Below, piece after piece: positions 1-6,009 of a stretch of 10,568 nt of DNA. A program made the position numbers and the translations under genes. Numbering within the stretch: the first letter of the stretch is position 1; each line of letters starts with the position of its first letter. Under the pieces are notes generated by a model. That model saw nothing but the letters and a program-made list of their open reading frames with translations, made no database searches and was not told where the DNA came from. This DNA comes from UMGS1474 sp050946775 (GTDB lineage Bacteria; Bacillota; Clostridia; Oscillospirales; Acutalibacteraceae): NCBI GenBank assembly GCA_050946775.1, contig JBMNVL010000068.1:1-10568 (forward strand), read 5' to 3'.

Positions 1-332
1 GTCTTGATGGCGCACTCGTTGGCCTCGGCGCCCGAATTGGAGAAAAACACCTTTTTCATCCCGGTGCGCTGGCAAAGCATCCGCGCCAGCACGCCGCCCG
101 GCTGGGTGTAATACAAATTGGAGGTGTGCTGCACCTTGGAGATCTGATCGGCGACCGCTTTTTGCCACACCGGATCGGCCGCGCCGAAGGCGTTGACCGC
201 GATCCCCGATCCCAGATCGATATAGGTTTTCCCCGTCACGTCGGTCAGCGTTGACCCGATGCCCGACACGATCTCCACCGGGAAACGGTTGTACGTGCCC
301 GCCAGATAGGCGTAATCAGTTTGCCATTCCAT
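1..332 (-). CDS. argD: Acetylornithine aminotransferase, N-terminal part (cut by window edge)
   Basis: This is a PLP-dependent class III aminotransferase that converts N-acetylglutamate semialdehyde and glutamate to N-acetylornithine and 2-oxoglutarate, in the cytoplasm. I translated 110 codons, beginning MEWQTDYAYLAGTYNRFPV. The segments YIDLGSGIAVNAFG, QHTSNLYY and FFSNSGAEANECAIK are typical of ArgD; the last is the PLP phosphate-binding SGAEANE motif. The PLP lysine lies beyond the edge and cannot be checked. The ATG at 332 is supported by AAAGGAGG at 341-348. The gene starts inside argB, overlapping its last 17 bases, which suggests translational coupling. It is the last visible gene of the argCJBD operon. 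Closely related class III transaminases such as ornithine or GABA aminotransferase are possible from sequence alone, but the operon makes ArgD the clear choice. Confidence 0.95.
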   Translation of the reverse strand, partial: MEWQTDYAYLAGTYNRFPVEIVSGIGSTLTDVTGKTYIDLGSGIAVNAFGAADPVWQKAVADQISKVQHTSNLYYTQPGGVLARMLCQRTGMKKVFFSNSGAEANECAIK

Positions 333-1203
333 CGGTACGTCCTCCTTTGACCATGGTGCCGGCGCCTTCGTCGGTGAGGATCTCCATCAGGATGGAGTGC
401 GGCACCCGTCCGTCCATGATGACCACGTTCTTCACGCCCCGGTTGATCGCCTCGATGCAGCAATCCACCTTGGGGATCATTCCCCCGGAGATCACCCCGT
501 CGCGATAGAGCGCCGCGGCGTCCTCCAGCGTCACCTCGGGGATCAGGGTGGACGGATCGTCCTTGTCCCGCAGGATGCCGGCGATATCGGTCATCATGAT
601 CAGCCGCTCGGCGCCCAGCGCTCCCGCGACGTAAGCCGCGGCGGTATCGCCGTTGATGTTGTAGGTGTTGCCCTGCCGGTCGCATCCCACGGTGGAGATC
701 ACCGGGATGTAGCCCTTTTCCAGCAGATCGGTCACCGGCCGGATGTGGATCTTGGTGATCTGCCCGACGTAGCCGATCCGCTCGTCCTTTTGTCTGGCCT
801 CGATCAGCCGCCCGTCGATGCCCGACAGACCCATCGCCCGGCCGCCCTTCATCTCCAGCAGATTGACCAGCGTTTTGTTCACCTTGCCGGCCAGCACCAT
901 CTGCACGATGTCCACCGTTTCCTTATCGGTGACCCGCAGCCCGTCGACGAACTCGGCCTTTTTGCCCAGCTTTTGCATCAGCTCGTTGATCTCGGGACCG
1001 CCGCCGTGGACCAGCACGATCTTGACCCCGATCAGCCACAGCAAAACGATGTCCTCCATCACCTGCTCCTTGAGCTGATCGTTGATCATGGCGTTGCCGC
1101 CGTATTTGACCACCACGATCTTGCCGTTGTACCGCTTGATATACGGCAGCGCCTGGGTCAGCACCTCGGCCCGCTGCGCGTTGGAAAATTCGCTGTTTTG
1201 CAT
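316..1203 (-). CDS. argB: Acetylglutamate kinase, arginine-sensitive type
   Basis: The enzyme phosphorylates N-acetylglutamate with ATP to N-acetylglutamyl phosphate, the second step of arginine synthesis. The 295-residue product has the amino acid kinase motifs in order: VVKYGGNAM (about 32-40), LVHGGGPEI, GLSGIDGRL, NINGDTAAAYVAGAL and GGMIPKVDCC. An N-terminal stretch of about 25 residues precedes the first strand and includes QALPYIKRYNGK. This matches the extra N-helix of hexameric, arginine-inhibited kinases and is absent from the arginine-insensitive E. coli enzyme. The C-terminal EGAGTMV also fits that group. Feedback inhibition by arginine is therefore inferred. The start is ATG, with AAAGGGG at 1214-1220. 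The gene follows argJ after 16 bases and overlaps argD by 17. Confidence 0.97.
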   Translation of the reverse strand: MQNSEFSNAQRAEVLTQALPYIKRYNGKIVVVKYGGNAMINDQLKEQVMEDIVLLWLIGVKIVLVHGGGPEINELMQKLGKKAEFVDGLRVTDKETVDIVQMVLAGKVNKTLVNLLEMKGGRAMGLSGIDGRLIEARQKDERIGYVGQITKIHIRPVTDLLEKGYIPVISTVGCDRQGNTYNINGDTAAAYVAGALGAERLIMMTDIAGILRDKDDPSTLIPEVTLEDAAALYRDGVISGGMIPKVDCCIEAINRGVKNVVIMDGRVPHSILMEILTDEGAGTMVKGGRTDGMAN

Positions 1204-1219
1204 ACCACTTATTCCCCTT

Positions 1220-2434
1220 TTAGGTGCGATAATCCCCGTTGATCTTGACGTAATCGTAGGTCAGATCACAGCCCCACGCGGTGGCGCGGCCGTCGCCGTC
1301 CCCGAGGCTGACCAGGATCTCGATTTCTTTTTGAAGGAGGATCTCCTTGGCCTTTTCCTCCGAAAAATCCACGCCGGCGCCGTTGACGCACACCGTGATC
1401 TCCCCCGCCGCCGAACGAAACGCCACGCCCACCCGGCTGACGTCCACCCCGGCGCCGCTGTAGCCGATGGCGCACAGCACCCGGCCCCAGTTGGCGTCGG
1501 CGCCGAACATGGCGCATTTGAGCAGATTGGAGCAAATGACGCTTTTAGCGACGGTCTTGGCGGTTTTCTCGTCTTTGGCGCCGCTGACGCGGCATTCCAG
1601 CAGCTTGGTGGCGCCCTCGCCGTCCCCGGCGATCAGCCGGCACAAATGCACCGTCACGGTGTTGAGCGCCCGCATAAAGACGGCCAGATCCTCGCCCTCT
1701 TCGGTGATGGGAGCGTTGCCCGCCGCGCCGTTGGCCAGCACCGTCACCATATCGTTGGTGGAGGTGTCGCCGTCGACGCTGACCATGTTGAAGGTATCGG
1801 CGATATCCCCCGACAGCGCCTTTTGCAGCATTGCCGGAGAAATAGCAGCGTCGGTGGTCAAAAAGACCAGCATGGTCGCCATGTTGGGATGGATCATCCC
1901 GCTGCCCTTGGCGATGCCGCCCAACCGGCAGGTCTTGCCGCCAAGGGTAAATTCCACCGCCACTTCCTTGAGCAGGGTGTCGGTGGTCATGATCGCCTCG
2001 GCGGCGTGTGCGCCGCCGTCGGTCGACAGATCCGCCGCCAGCGCCGCCATGCCGCCGGCAATGGGCGCCAGATCCAGCGGCTGGCCGATCACCCCGGTGG
2101 ACGCCACCACGACGTCACCGGCCGGGATGGACAGGGCTTTTTCCACCAGCGCGCACATCCCCTCGGCGATCTCGATGCCGTCGGCGTTGCAGGTGTTGGC
2201 GTTGCCGCTGTTGCAGATGATCGCCCGCGCCCGGCCGTTTTCCAGATGCTTTTTGGTCACCGCCAGGGGCGCGCCCTTGACCAGATTGGTGGTGTATACC
2301 GCCGCCGCGGACGCTTCGGTATCGCTGACGATCAGCGCCAGATCCCGCTTTTGGCGGTTTTTGCGGATGCCGCAATGCACCCCGCCTGCCCGAAAGCCTT
2401 TGGCAGCGCAAACGCCGCCTTCGATGATCTTCAT
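1220..2434 (-). CDS. argJ: Bifunctional ornithine acetyltransferase / N-acetylglutamate synthase
   Basis: ArgJ moves the acetyl group from N-acetylornithine to glutamate, so the pathway recycles acetyl groups; bifunctional forms can also use acetyl-CoA. The precursor has 404 residues, normal for the family, and is expected to cleave itself into two chains. The cleavage and nucleophile site is visible in KGSGMIHPNMATML: the scissile bond is Ala186-Thr187 and Thr187 becomes the N-terminal nucleophile. The oxyanion-hole segment ASTGVIGQ (111-118), DGDTSTND (221-228) and the family C-terminus (CDLTYDYVKINGDYRT) are intact. The start is ATG with a GGGGGAT-type site near 2444-2450 that lies inside the end of argC; only 6 bases separate the two genes. 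Whether it is bifunctional or monofunctional cannot be told from sequence. Confidence 0.97.
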   Translation of the reverse strand: MKIIEGGVCAAKGFRAGGVHCGIRKNRQKRDLALIVSDTEASAAAVYTTNLVKGAPLAVTKKHLENGRARAIICNSGNANTCNADGIEIAEGMCALVEKALSIPAGDVVVASTGVIGQPLDLAPIAGGMAALAADLSTDGGAHAAEAIMTTDTLLKEVAVEFTLGGKTCRLGGIAKGSGMIHPNMATMLVFLTTDAAISPAMLQKALSGDIADTFNMVSVDGDTSTNDMVTVLANGAAGNAPITEEGEDLAVFMRALNTVTVHLCRLIAGDGEGATKLLECRVSGAKDEKTAKTVAKSVICSNLLKCAMFGADANWGRVLCAIGYSGAGVDVSRVGVAFRSAAGEITVCVNGAGVDFSEEKAKEILLQKEIEILVSLGDGDGRATAWGCDLTYDYVKINGDYRT

Positions 2435-2440
2435 ATTCCG

Positions 2441-3370
2441 TTATCCCCCTATAATCAGGCCGGTCGTCTCCTCAAGACCCAGCCGGATATTCATATTTTG
2501 AATGGCGGCGCCCGACGCGCCCTTGCCGAGATTGTCAAACCGCGCGCACAATAGCAGCCGCTCGTCGTTGCCGGCGACGGTGATCTGCATATCGTCCCGG
2601 CCGCTGAAGGCCGCCGCCGACCAAAAGCCGCTCTCGTCGGCGTTTTCGACAAGGCGCACCACCGGGCCGGTATAGGTCTGGCGGTAAACGTCGAGGACGT
2701 CCGCCCGGGTTCCCTTCAGCTGATGGGCGAACAGAGGCACGGTGACTTCCATCCCGCTGTAAAAATCCGCCACGACGGGGCAAAACGCCGGCGGGACGGT
2801 CAACCCGCTGACCGCCGTCATCTCCGGCAGATGCTTGTGGCTTTGCGCCAGTCCGTACTGCCGGGGCGCTTTCAGCAAGGGATCCCGGCCGTCGGCTTCG
2901 TAATCGGCGATCATCTTTTTGCCGCCGCCGGAATAGCCGGTCAGTGAAAAACAGGTCAGCGCCGCGTCCGGCGGCAAAAGCCCCGCTTTCACCAGCGGCG
3001 CCGTCAGGGCCAGAAAGCCGCTGGCGTGGCAGCCGGGATTGGCGATCCGGTTGGACGAAGCAACGGCGCTTCGCCGCCCGTCCAGCTCGGGAAATCCATA
3101 GACCCAGCCGGGCGCGGTGCGATGCGCGGTGGAGGTGTCGATCACGGCGGTGGACCGGTTTTGGACCATTCCGACCGCCTCGATCGCCGCCGCATCCGGC
3201 AGACACAAAAAGGCGATATCCGCTTCGTTCAGCGCCGCGGCACGCGCCGCCGGATCCTTGCGCCGCTCTTCGCTGAGAGTAATCAGCGCCAGATCCCGCC
3301 GGGTCGCCAACCGTTCGGCGATCCGCAGTCCGGTAGTGCCGGCGCTGCCGTCGATGAATACTTTGGTCAC
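2441..3370 (-). CDS. argC: N-acetyl-gamma-glutamyl-phosphate reductase, short (type 2) form
   Basis: This NADPH-dependent reductase makes N-acetylglutamate semialdehyde, the third step of arginine synthesis. I place the start at the GTG at 3370, six bases after GGAGGG (3377-3382). The first residues are then VTKVFIDGSAGTTGLRI, the start of the nucleotide-binding fold. An in-frame ATG further upstream (3448) would lie upstream of the promoter, so it is not used. The 309-residue product has the dinucleotide loop GSAGTTG (8-14), DTSTAHR (78-84), the catalytic cysteine in NPGCHASGF (Cys114) and TGYSGGGKKMIADYE. Length and the FIDGSAGTTG and EERRKDPAARA segments match the less common type-2 ArgC family of about 310 residues, rather than the usual form of about 345. 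It is the first gene of the operon. Confidence 0.95.
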   Translation of the reverse strand: MTKVFIDGSAGTTGLRIAERLATRRDLALITLSEERRKDPAARAAALNEADIAFLCLPDAAAIEAVGMVQNRSTAVIDTSTAHRTAPGWVYGFPELDGRRSAVASSNRIANPGCHASGFLALTAPLVKAGLLPPDAALTCFSLTGYSGGGKKMIADYEADGRDPLLKAPRQYGLAQSHKHLPEMTAVSGLTVPPAFCPVVADFYSGMEVTVPLFAHQLKGTRADVLDVYRQTYTGPVVRLVENADESGFWSAAAFSGRDDMQITVAGNDERLLLCARFDNLGKGASGAAIQNMNIRLGLEETTGLIIGG

Positions 3371-3376
3371 GTTTGT

Positions 3377-3382
3377 CCCTCC
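3377..3382 (-). promoter_or_regulatory. Ribosome binding site fixing the GTG start of argC
   Basis: GGAGGG on the minus strand lies six bases before the GTG at 3370. It decides the start, because the only upstream ATG in frame (3448) lies upstream of the -35 box. Confidence 0.85.
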
Positions 3383-3397
3383 GTTATACGGATGATG

Positions 3398-3411
3398 TGA
3401 ATAATTATTCA
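3398..3411. promoter_or_regulatory. ARG box, ArgR operator of the argCJBD operon
   Basis: TGAATAATTATTCA is a perfect 14-base palindrome and fits the known ArgR/AhrC operator core TGAAT-N4-ATTCA exactly, with an all-A/T centre. It starts two bases after the -10 box of the argC promoter and spans about -4 to +10, so a bound repressor would block RNA polymerase. I see only one convincing box, although ArgR often uses a pair. That ArgR is the regulator is inferred from the motif and the genes it precedes. Confidence 0.85.
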
Positions 3412-3413
3412 GA

Positions 3414-3442
3414 ATTATACATCTTTTTCCCTCTTTTGTCAA
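3414..3442 (-). promoter_or_regulatory. Consensus sigma-A promoter of the arg operon
   Basis: On the minus strand, TTGACA (3437-3442) and TATAAT (3414-3419) are separated by 17 bases, a full match to the housekeeping consensus. The expected start of transcription is near 3407, inside the ARG box, giving a 5' leader of about 37 bases to argC. Such a strong promoter makes sense under tight repression. Confidence 0.92.
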
Positions 3443-3540
3443 GTTCAAAGTGGGATTTTGCCGCCGATCGGCGAAAGATTATGCGTTTTGCCCGGGAACG
3501 GCTTGTCCCGCCGGCACAAGTTGGATAATTTCACGACCGC

Positions 3541-3569
3541 TTGACAAAGACAGCCGGCGGTTTTATACT
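3541..3569 (+). promoter_or_regulatory. Sigma-A promoter of the patatin-like gene
   Basis: TTGACA (3541-3546) and TATACT (3564-3569) are separated by 17 bases. Transcription should begin near 3576, about 27 bases before the ATG at 3603. The roughly 100 bases between this promoter and the arg promoter hold only short palindromes such as GCCGATCGGC (3463-3472) and no gene that I can support. Confidence 0.88.
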
Positions 3570-3602
3570 GATTCACGTGATGTTTTGAAGGAGGCGTTTG
3601 CC

Positions 3603-4439
3603 ATGAAAACCGGGATCATCGACGTCGGCGGCGGTATGCGGGGCATCTACGCGGCCGGCGTACTGGATTACTGTCTGGACAACGGGATCGCATTCGATCT
3701 GGGGATCGGGGTATCGGCCGGGAGCGCCAATCTGGCGTCTTTTCTGGCGCGGCAGCCCCGCCGCAACTACCGTTTTTATACCGAATACGCCATGCGGCGG
3801 AAATATATGAGCCTGTCCAACTATCTGCGCCGGGGATCCTACGTGGACACCGACTACGCCTACGGCACACTGAGCGCCGCCGGGGGTGAGTACCCCCTCA
3901 ACTACCCCGCCCTGCGGGATAATCCGGCCGCGTTTTTGGTGGTGGCGACCGACGCGCGCACCGGCGAGGCGCGGTATTTTACCAAGGCAGATCTGGCGCA
4001 GGACCGGTACGATCCGATGAAGGCTTCCTCCACCATTCCCTTTTTCAGCAAGCCCTACGTCATCGACGGCGTGCCCTATTACGACGGCGCGCTGAGCGAT
4101 CCGGTGCCGGTGCAAAAGGCGCTGGACGAGGGCTGCGACAAGGTGGTGGTCATCCTGACCAAGCCCGCTTCCCTGCGGCGCACGCCCGAAAAGGACGAAA
4201 AGCTTGCCGCCCGCATCCGCAAACAATACCCCATGGCGGCGAACGCGTTTTGCCGCCGGGCGGCGCTTTACAACGCCGGGGTGGATCTGGCCAAAGAGCT
4301 GCAGACCCAGGGCAAAGCCGTGATCATCGCGCCGCGCGACACCCGCGGGGTAGACACCCTAACCAAAAGCCGCGAGGCGATGAAGGCGCTGTACGAGCAG
4401 GGCTATTACGACGCCCGGCGGATCGCCGAACTTGGCTGA
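3603..4439 (+). CDS. Patatin-like phospholipase family protein (YjjU-type)
   Basis: A serine acyl hydrolase of the patatin family is predicted; the lipid substrate is unknown. The 278-residue product shows the full catalytic set. The oxyanion loop GGGMRGIYAAGVLDY starts at residue 9, the nucleophile elbow is GVSAGS (G36-x-S38-x-G40), and the dyad aspartate is in YYDGALSDPVP (Asp161). ASSTIPFF (141-148) is also typical. The order and the AGVLDY...VSAGSANLASF stretch resemble E. coli YjjU. No signal peptide or membrane segment is seen, so it is probably cytoplasmic or peripheral. The ATG at 3603 follows AAGGAGG (3588-3594) by 8 bases. A longer reading from 3450 is excluded because the promoter lies inside it. 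It is transcribed alone and ends at a strong terminator. Confidence 0.92.
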   Translation: MKTGIIDVGGGMRGIYAAGVLDYCLDNGIAFDLGIGVSAGSANLASFLARQPRRNYRFYTEYAMRRKYMSLSNYLRRGSYVDTDYAYGTLSAAGGEYPLNYPALRDNPAAFLVVATDARTGEARYFTKADLAQDRYDPMKASSTIPFFSKPYVIDGVPYYDGALSDPVPVQKALDEGCDKVVVILTKPASLRRTPEKDEKLAARIRKQYPMAANAFCRRAALYNAGVDLAKELQTQGKAVIIAPRDTRGVDTLTKSREAMKALYEQGYYDARRIAELG

Positions 4440-4471
4440 GCCGCGACCGGCCTTACGATCACAAACCTGAC

Positions 4472-4510
4472 AAAAAGACCGGATCCCGCTTTGCGAGATC
4501 CGGTCTTTTT
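4472..4510. terminator. Bidirectional intrinsic terminator
   Basis: AAAAAGACCGGATC (4472-4485) and GATCCGGTCTTTTT (4497-4510) form a perfect 14-base inverted repeat. The stem continues inward with CGC-TTT-GCG (4487-4495) across one mismatch. The T-run on each strand lets it end both the patatin-like gene (plus) and the rpsF-ssb-rpsR operon (minus), whose last stop codon is only 8 bases away. Confidence 0.93.
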
Positions 4511-4517
4511 CGTACGC

Positions 4518-4763
4518 TTATTCGCTGACGAAAGGCAGCAGCGCGATCTGGCGGGCACGTTTGATGGCCACGGTCAGATCTCTTTGATGACGGGCGCAGG
4601 TGCCGGTCACCCGACGGGGCAGGATCTTCGCCCGCTCCGACATGAAGCGGCGCAGACGAGCCACGTCCTTGTAATCAATGGTCTCGATCTTGTCCACGCA
4701 GAAGCTGCACACCTTGCGGCGTTTGCGGCCCCGGGGAGCGGGACGTTCCGGTCTATCAGCCAT
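4518..4763 (-). CDS. rpsR: 30S ribosomal protein S18, zinc-ribbon (C+) type
   Basis: S18 is a small-subunit protein that pairs with S6 on the platform of the 30S subunit. The 81-residue product is full length, with a basic N-terminus (RPAPRGRKRRK) and the core KVCSFCVDKIETIDYKD, ARLRRFMSERAKILPRR and TGTCARHQRDLTVAIKRAR. Cys19, Cys22, Cys56 and His59 form a likely zinc site, so this is the C+ version of S18. The start is ATG, with AAGGAGG at 4773-4779. It is the last gene of the operon, 39 bases after ssb. Confidence 0.97.
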   Translation of the reverse strand: MADRPERPAPRGRKRRKVCSFCVDKIETIDYKDVARLRRFMSERAKILPRRVTGTCARHQRDLTVAIKRARQIALLPFVSE

Positions 4764-4802
4764 GATAATGGGCCTCCTTCATTGTAAAATCATTGCTGCC
4801 GG

Positions 4803-5264
4803 TCAAAAGGGCAGCTCCTCGTCCCCGACGATCTCCTCGAAATCGCTTTCCGAAGCGGTGGAGAAAGCCGGCTGCGCCTCGTTCTGGAAGGCGGGAGAGG
4901 GTGAGCCGAAGGGATTGGCGTTCGACGCCGGAGCGCCGGCGCCGGCGTTGCGGGACTCGGCGAAATAGGCGTTGTCCACCACGACCTCGTAGGCCGTGCG
5001 CTTGTTGCCTTCTTTATCGGTATACTGGCGGCTTTGCAGCGAGCCGTTGAGAGCGATCCGCTGGCCCTTGTGGAAATACCGGCAGATGAATTCCGCCGTG
5101 CCTCTCCACGCCACCACGTTGATAAAGTCGGTCTGGCGTTCCTGACCCTTGGGCTGATAGGCGCGATCAACCGCCACGCTGAAGCTGGTGACGGCCACGT
5201 CCGTCTGGGTGCGGCGCAGTTCCGGGTCCGCCGTCAAGCGGCCGAGCAAACATACAACATTCAT
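4803..5264 (-). CDS. ssb: Single-stranded DNA-binding protein
   Basis: SSB coats single-stranded DNA in replication, repair and recombination and recruits partners through its C-terminal tip. The 153-residue product has an OB-fold from about 1 to 105, recognisable by MNVVCLLGRLTADPELR, VAVTSFSVAVDR, DFINVVAWRGTAEFICRYF and KGQRIALNGSLQSRQY. A flexible linker rich in Ala, Pro, Ser and Asn follows (about 107-140), then the acidic tip DEELPF, a normal variant of the DDDIPF peptide. The rpsF stop codon TAA overlaps its ribosome binding site, which suggests coupled translation with S6. It lies between rpsF and rpsR, the usual Firmicute arrangement. Confidence 0.97.
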   Translation of the reverse strand: MNVVCLLGRLTADPELRRTQTDVAVTSFSVAVDRAYQPKGQERQTDFINVVAWRGTAEFICRYFHKGQRIALNGSLQSRQYTDKEGNKRTAYEVVVDNAYFAESRNAGAGAPASNANPFGSPSPAFQNEAQPAFSTASESDFEEIVGDEELPF

Positions 5265-5271
5265 TTGCGCA

Positions 5272-5280
5272 CCCTCCTTA
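5272..5280 (-). promoter_or_regulatory. ssb ribosome binding site fused with the rpsF stop codon
   Basis: On the minus strand TAAGGAGGG contains the rpsF stop TAA (5278-5280) and the ssb AAGGAGGG site (5272-5279), with the ssb ATG 7 bases further on. Ribosomes finishing rpsF therefore stop on the ssb start signal. Confidence 0.85.
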
Positions 5281-5577
5281 TTTCTCGTCCTTGCGGACCG
5301 TCATGGAACGCAGGACGCCGTCGGTGATACGGCTGATGCGTTCCAGCTCGGCGGGGAATTCCGGACCGCTCACAAAATTGTAGAGCACGTAGAACCCTTC
5401 CACCTCGTCGTTGATCGGATAGGCCAGGTGGCGTTTCCCCCACTCGTCCACTTCCCCGATCTCGGCATTCTGCGCGATCAGTTCCTGGAATTTGGTCTTG
5501 ATCGCTTCGACCCCTTCGTCCCCCAGCGTCAGGGAGAACACGAAGACGGCCTCGTACGATGCTTTGACAGTAGGCAT
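5278..5577 (-). CDS. rpsF: 30S ribosomal protein S6
   Basis: S6 binds 16S rRNA together with S18 on the 30S platform. The product from the ATG at 5577 has 99 residues, the normal size, and starts MPTVKASYEAVFVFSL. The family segment KRHLAYPINDEVEGFYVLYNF and the ending ITDGVLRSMTVRKDEK are both present. A longer in-frame reading to 5703 is rejected, because it would run through the promoter and leader. The chosen start has GAGGAGGT at 5585-5592. It is the first gene of rpsF-ssb-rpsR and lies behind a structured leader, so translational control by the S6:S18 complex is plausible, as known in other bacteria. Confidence 0.96.
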   Translation of the reverse strand: MPTVKASYEAVFVFSLTLGDEGVEAIKTKFQELIAQNAEIGEVDEWGKRHLAYPINDEVEGFYVLYNFVSGPEFPAELERISRITDGVLRSMTVRKDEK

Positions 5578-5589
5578 ATTTGGCACCTC

Positions 5590-5668
5590 CTCACGGTCTG
5601 ATGGCCCGGTCTGAGCCGGGCAAGGATGTTCCGGACGGCCGTCCGGAGCGCGGCGTTTTCGCACGCGC
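5590..5668 (-). promoter_or_regulatory. Structured rpsF leader, candidate S6:S18 autoregulatory RNA
   Basis: The leader of about 90 bases has three hairpins. The first, 5648-5668, begins at the predicted start point: GCGCG and GCG pair with CGC and CGCGC around an AAAA loop. The second, 5630-5647, is the perfect palindrome UCCGGACGGCCGUCCGGA. The third, 5604-5621, is GCCCGG-CUCAGA-CCGGGC. The octamer UCAGACCG occurs twice, at 5607-5614 and 5594-5601, just before the ribosome binding site. An alternative fold pairs CUCA and CGG with CCG and UGAG, leaving a three-base bulge, and touches the ribosome binding site. Leaders binding S6:S18 through a CCG element are known before rpsF. That this is one is inferred, as I did not match it to a covariance model. 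Confidence 0.5.
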
Positions 5669-5674
5669 TGAAAT

Positions 5675-5703
5675 ATTATACCAAGACTTTTGCGTTCCGT
5701 CAA
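5675..5703 (-). promoter_or_regulatory. Sigma-A promoter of the rpsF-ssb-rpsR operon
   Basis: On the minus strand TTGACG (5698-5703) and TATAAT (5675-5680) are separated by 17 bases, with TGG just before the -10 box (extended -10). Transcription should start near 5668. The -35 box lies only 3 bases after the barstar stop codon, and there is no terminator between them. Confidence 0.9.
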
Positions 5704-5706
5704 GAG

Positions 5707-6009
5707 TCAATCGGCATTTTTTTGCGGATTTTCGCCAAAAGGATCCAGGCAGACCGTCAGCCCCTCCCGTTCCCCTTGCAGATCCGCCAGCATCCGGCAA
5801 AAGCCGTCCCACCGGCGGCCCAGCGCTTTTTGCAGCGGCGCGGGATTGCAGACGATCACCCCCACCGGCCGGTCCGATTCGGTCAGCCGGTCGTGCAGCG
5901 CGTCGAGATTGCGCGGCCCATCCGCCGGCCACGCCAGCGCCGCGGCAAAGGCGTCGTACACCCCGTCAAAGCCGACGATCCGCTCGCCGTCGAGCAATAC
6001 CACCGTCAT
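5707..6009 (-). CDS. Barstar-family ribonuclease inhibitor
   Basis: Barstar is a small cytoplasmic protein that plugs the active site of barnase and protects the producing cell. The 100-residue product begins MTVVLLDGERIVGFDGVYDA and carries PRNLDALHDRLT, aligning with barstar GENLDALWDCLT. In my hand alignment Asp36 and Asp40 match barstar Asp35 and Asp39, the key residues that contact the barnase active site, and Asp76 matches Glu76. Barstar Tyr29 and Trp38 are replaced by Asp30 and His39. The C-terminal strand GLTVCLDP also fits. The gene overlaps the upstream ribonuclease gene by four bases (ATGA), so translation is probably coupled. The linked ribonuclease makes the call firm, although a barstar fold alone can have other partners. 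Confidence 0.9.
   Translation of the reverse strand: MTVVLLDGERIVGFDGVYDAFAAALAWPADGPRNLDALHDRLTESDRPVGVIVCNPAPLQKALGRRWDGFCRMLADLQGEREGLTVCLDPFGENPQKNAD

Noticed and set aside
1082..2554. Plus-strand open frame of 490 codons over the arg operon
   Set aside because: It lies antisense to argJ and the ends of its neighbours, has low-complexity composition, and shows no ribosome binding site or known domain.
3371..3448. Upstream ATG start for argC at 3448
   Set aside because: The sequence between holds the promoter and ARG box, and the family N-terminus starts at the GTG at 3370.
3443..3540. Possible riboswitch or small RNA between the divergent promoters
   Set aside because: Only short palindromes are visible (3463-3472, 3493-3510), the segment lies upstream of both transcription starts, and I cannot support an RNA.
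3450..3602. Upstream extension of the patatin-like protein
   Set aside because: The promoter (3541-3569) and the AAGGAGG site (3588-3594) lie inside it, so translation must begin at 3603.
5578..5703. N-terminal extension of S6
   Set aside because: It overlaps the promoter and structured leader. S6 normally begins shortly before YEAVFV, and the ATG at 5577 has a strong ribosome binding site.
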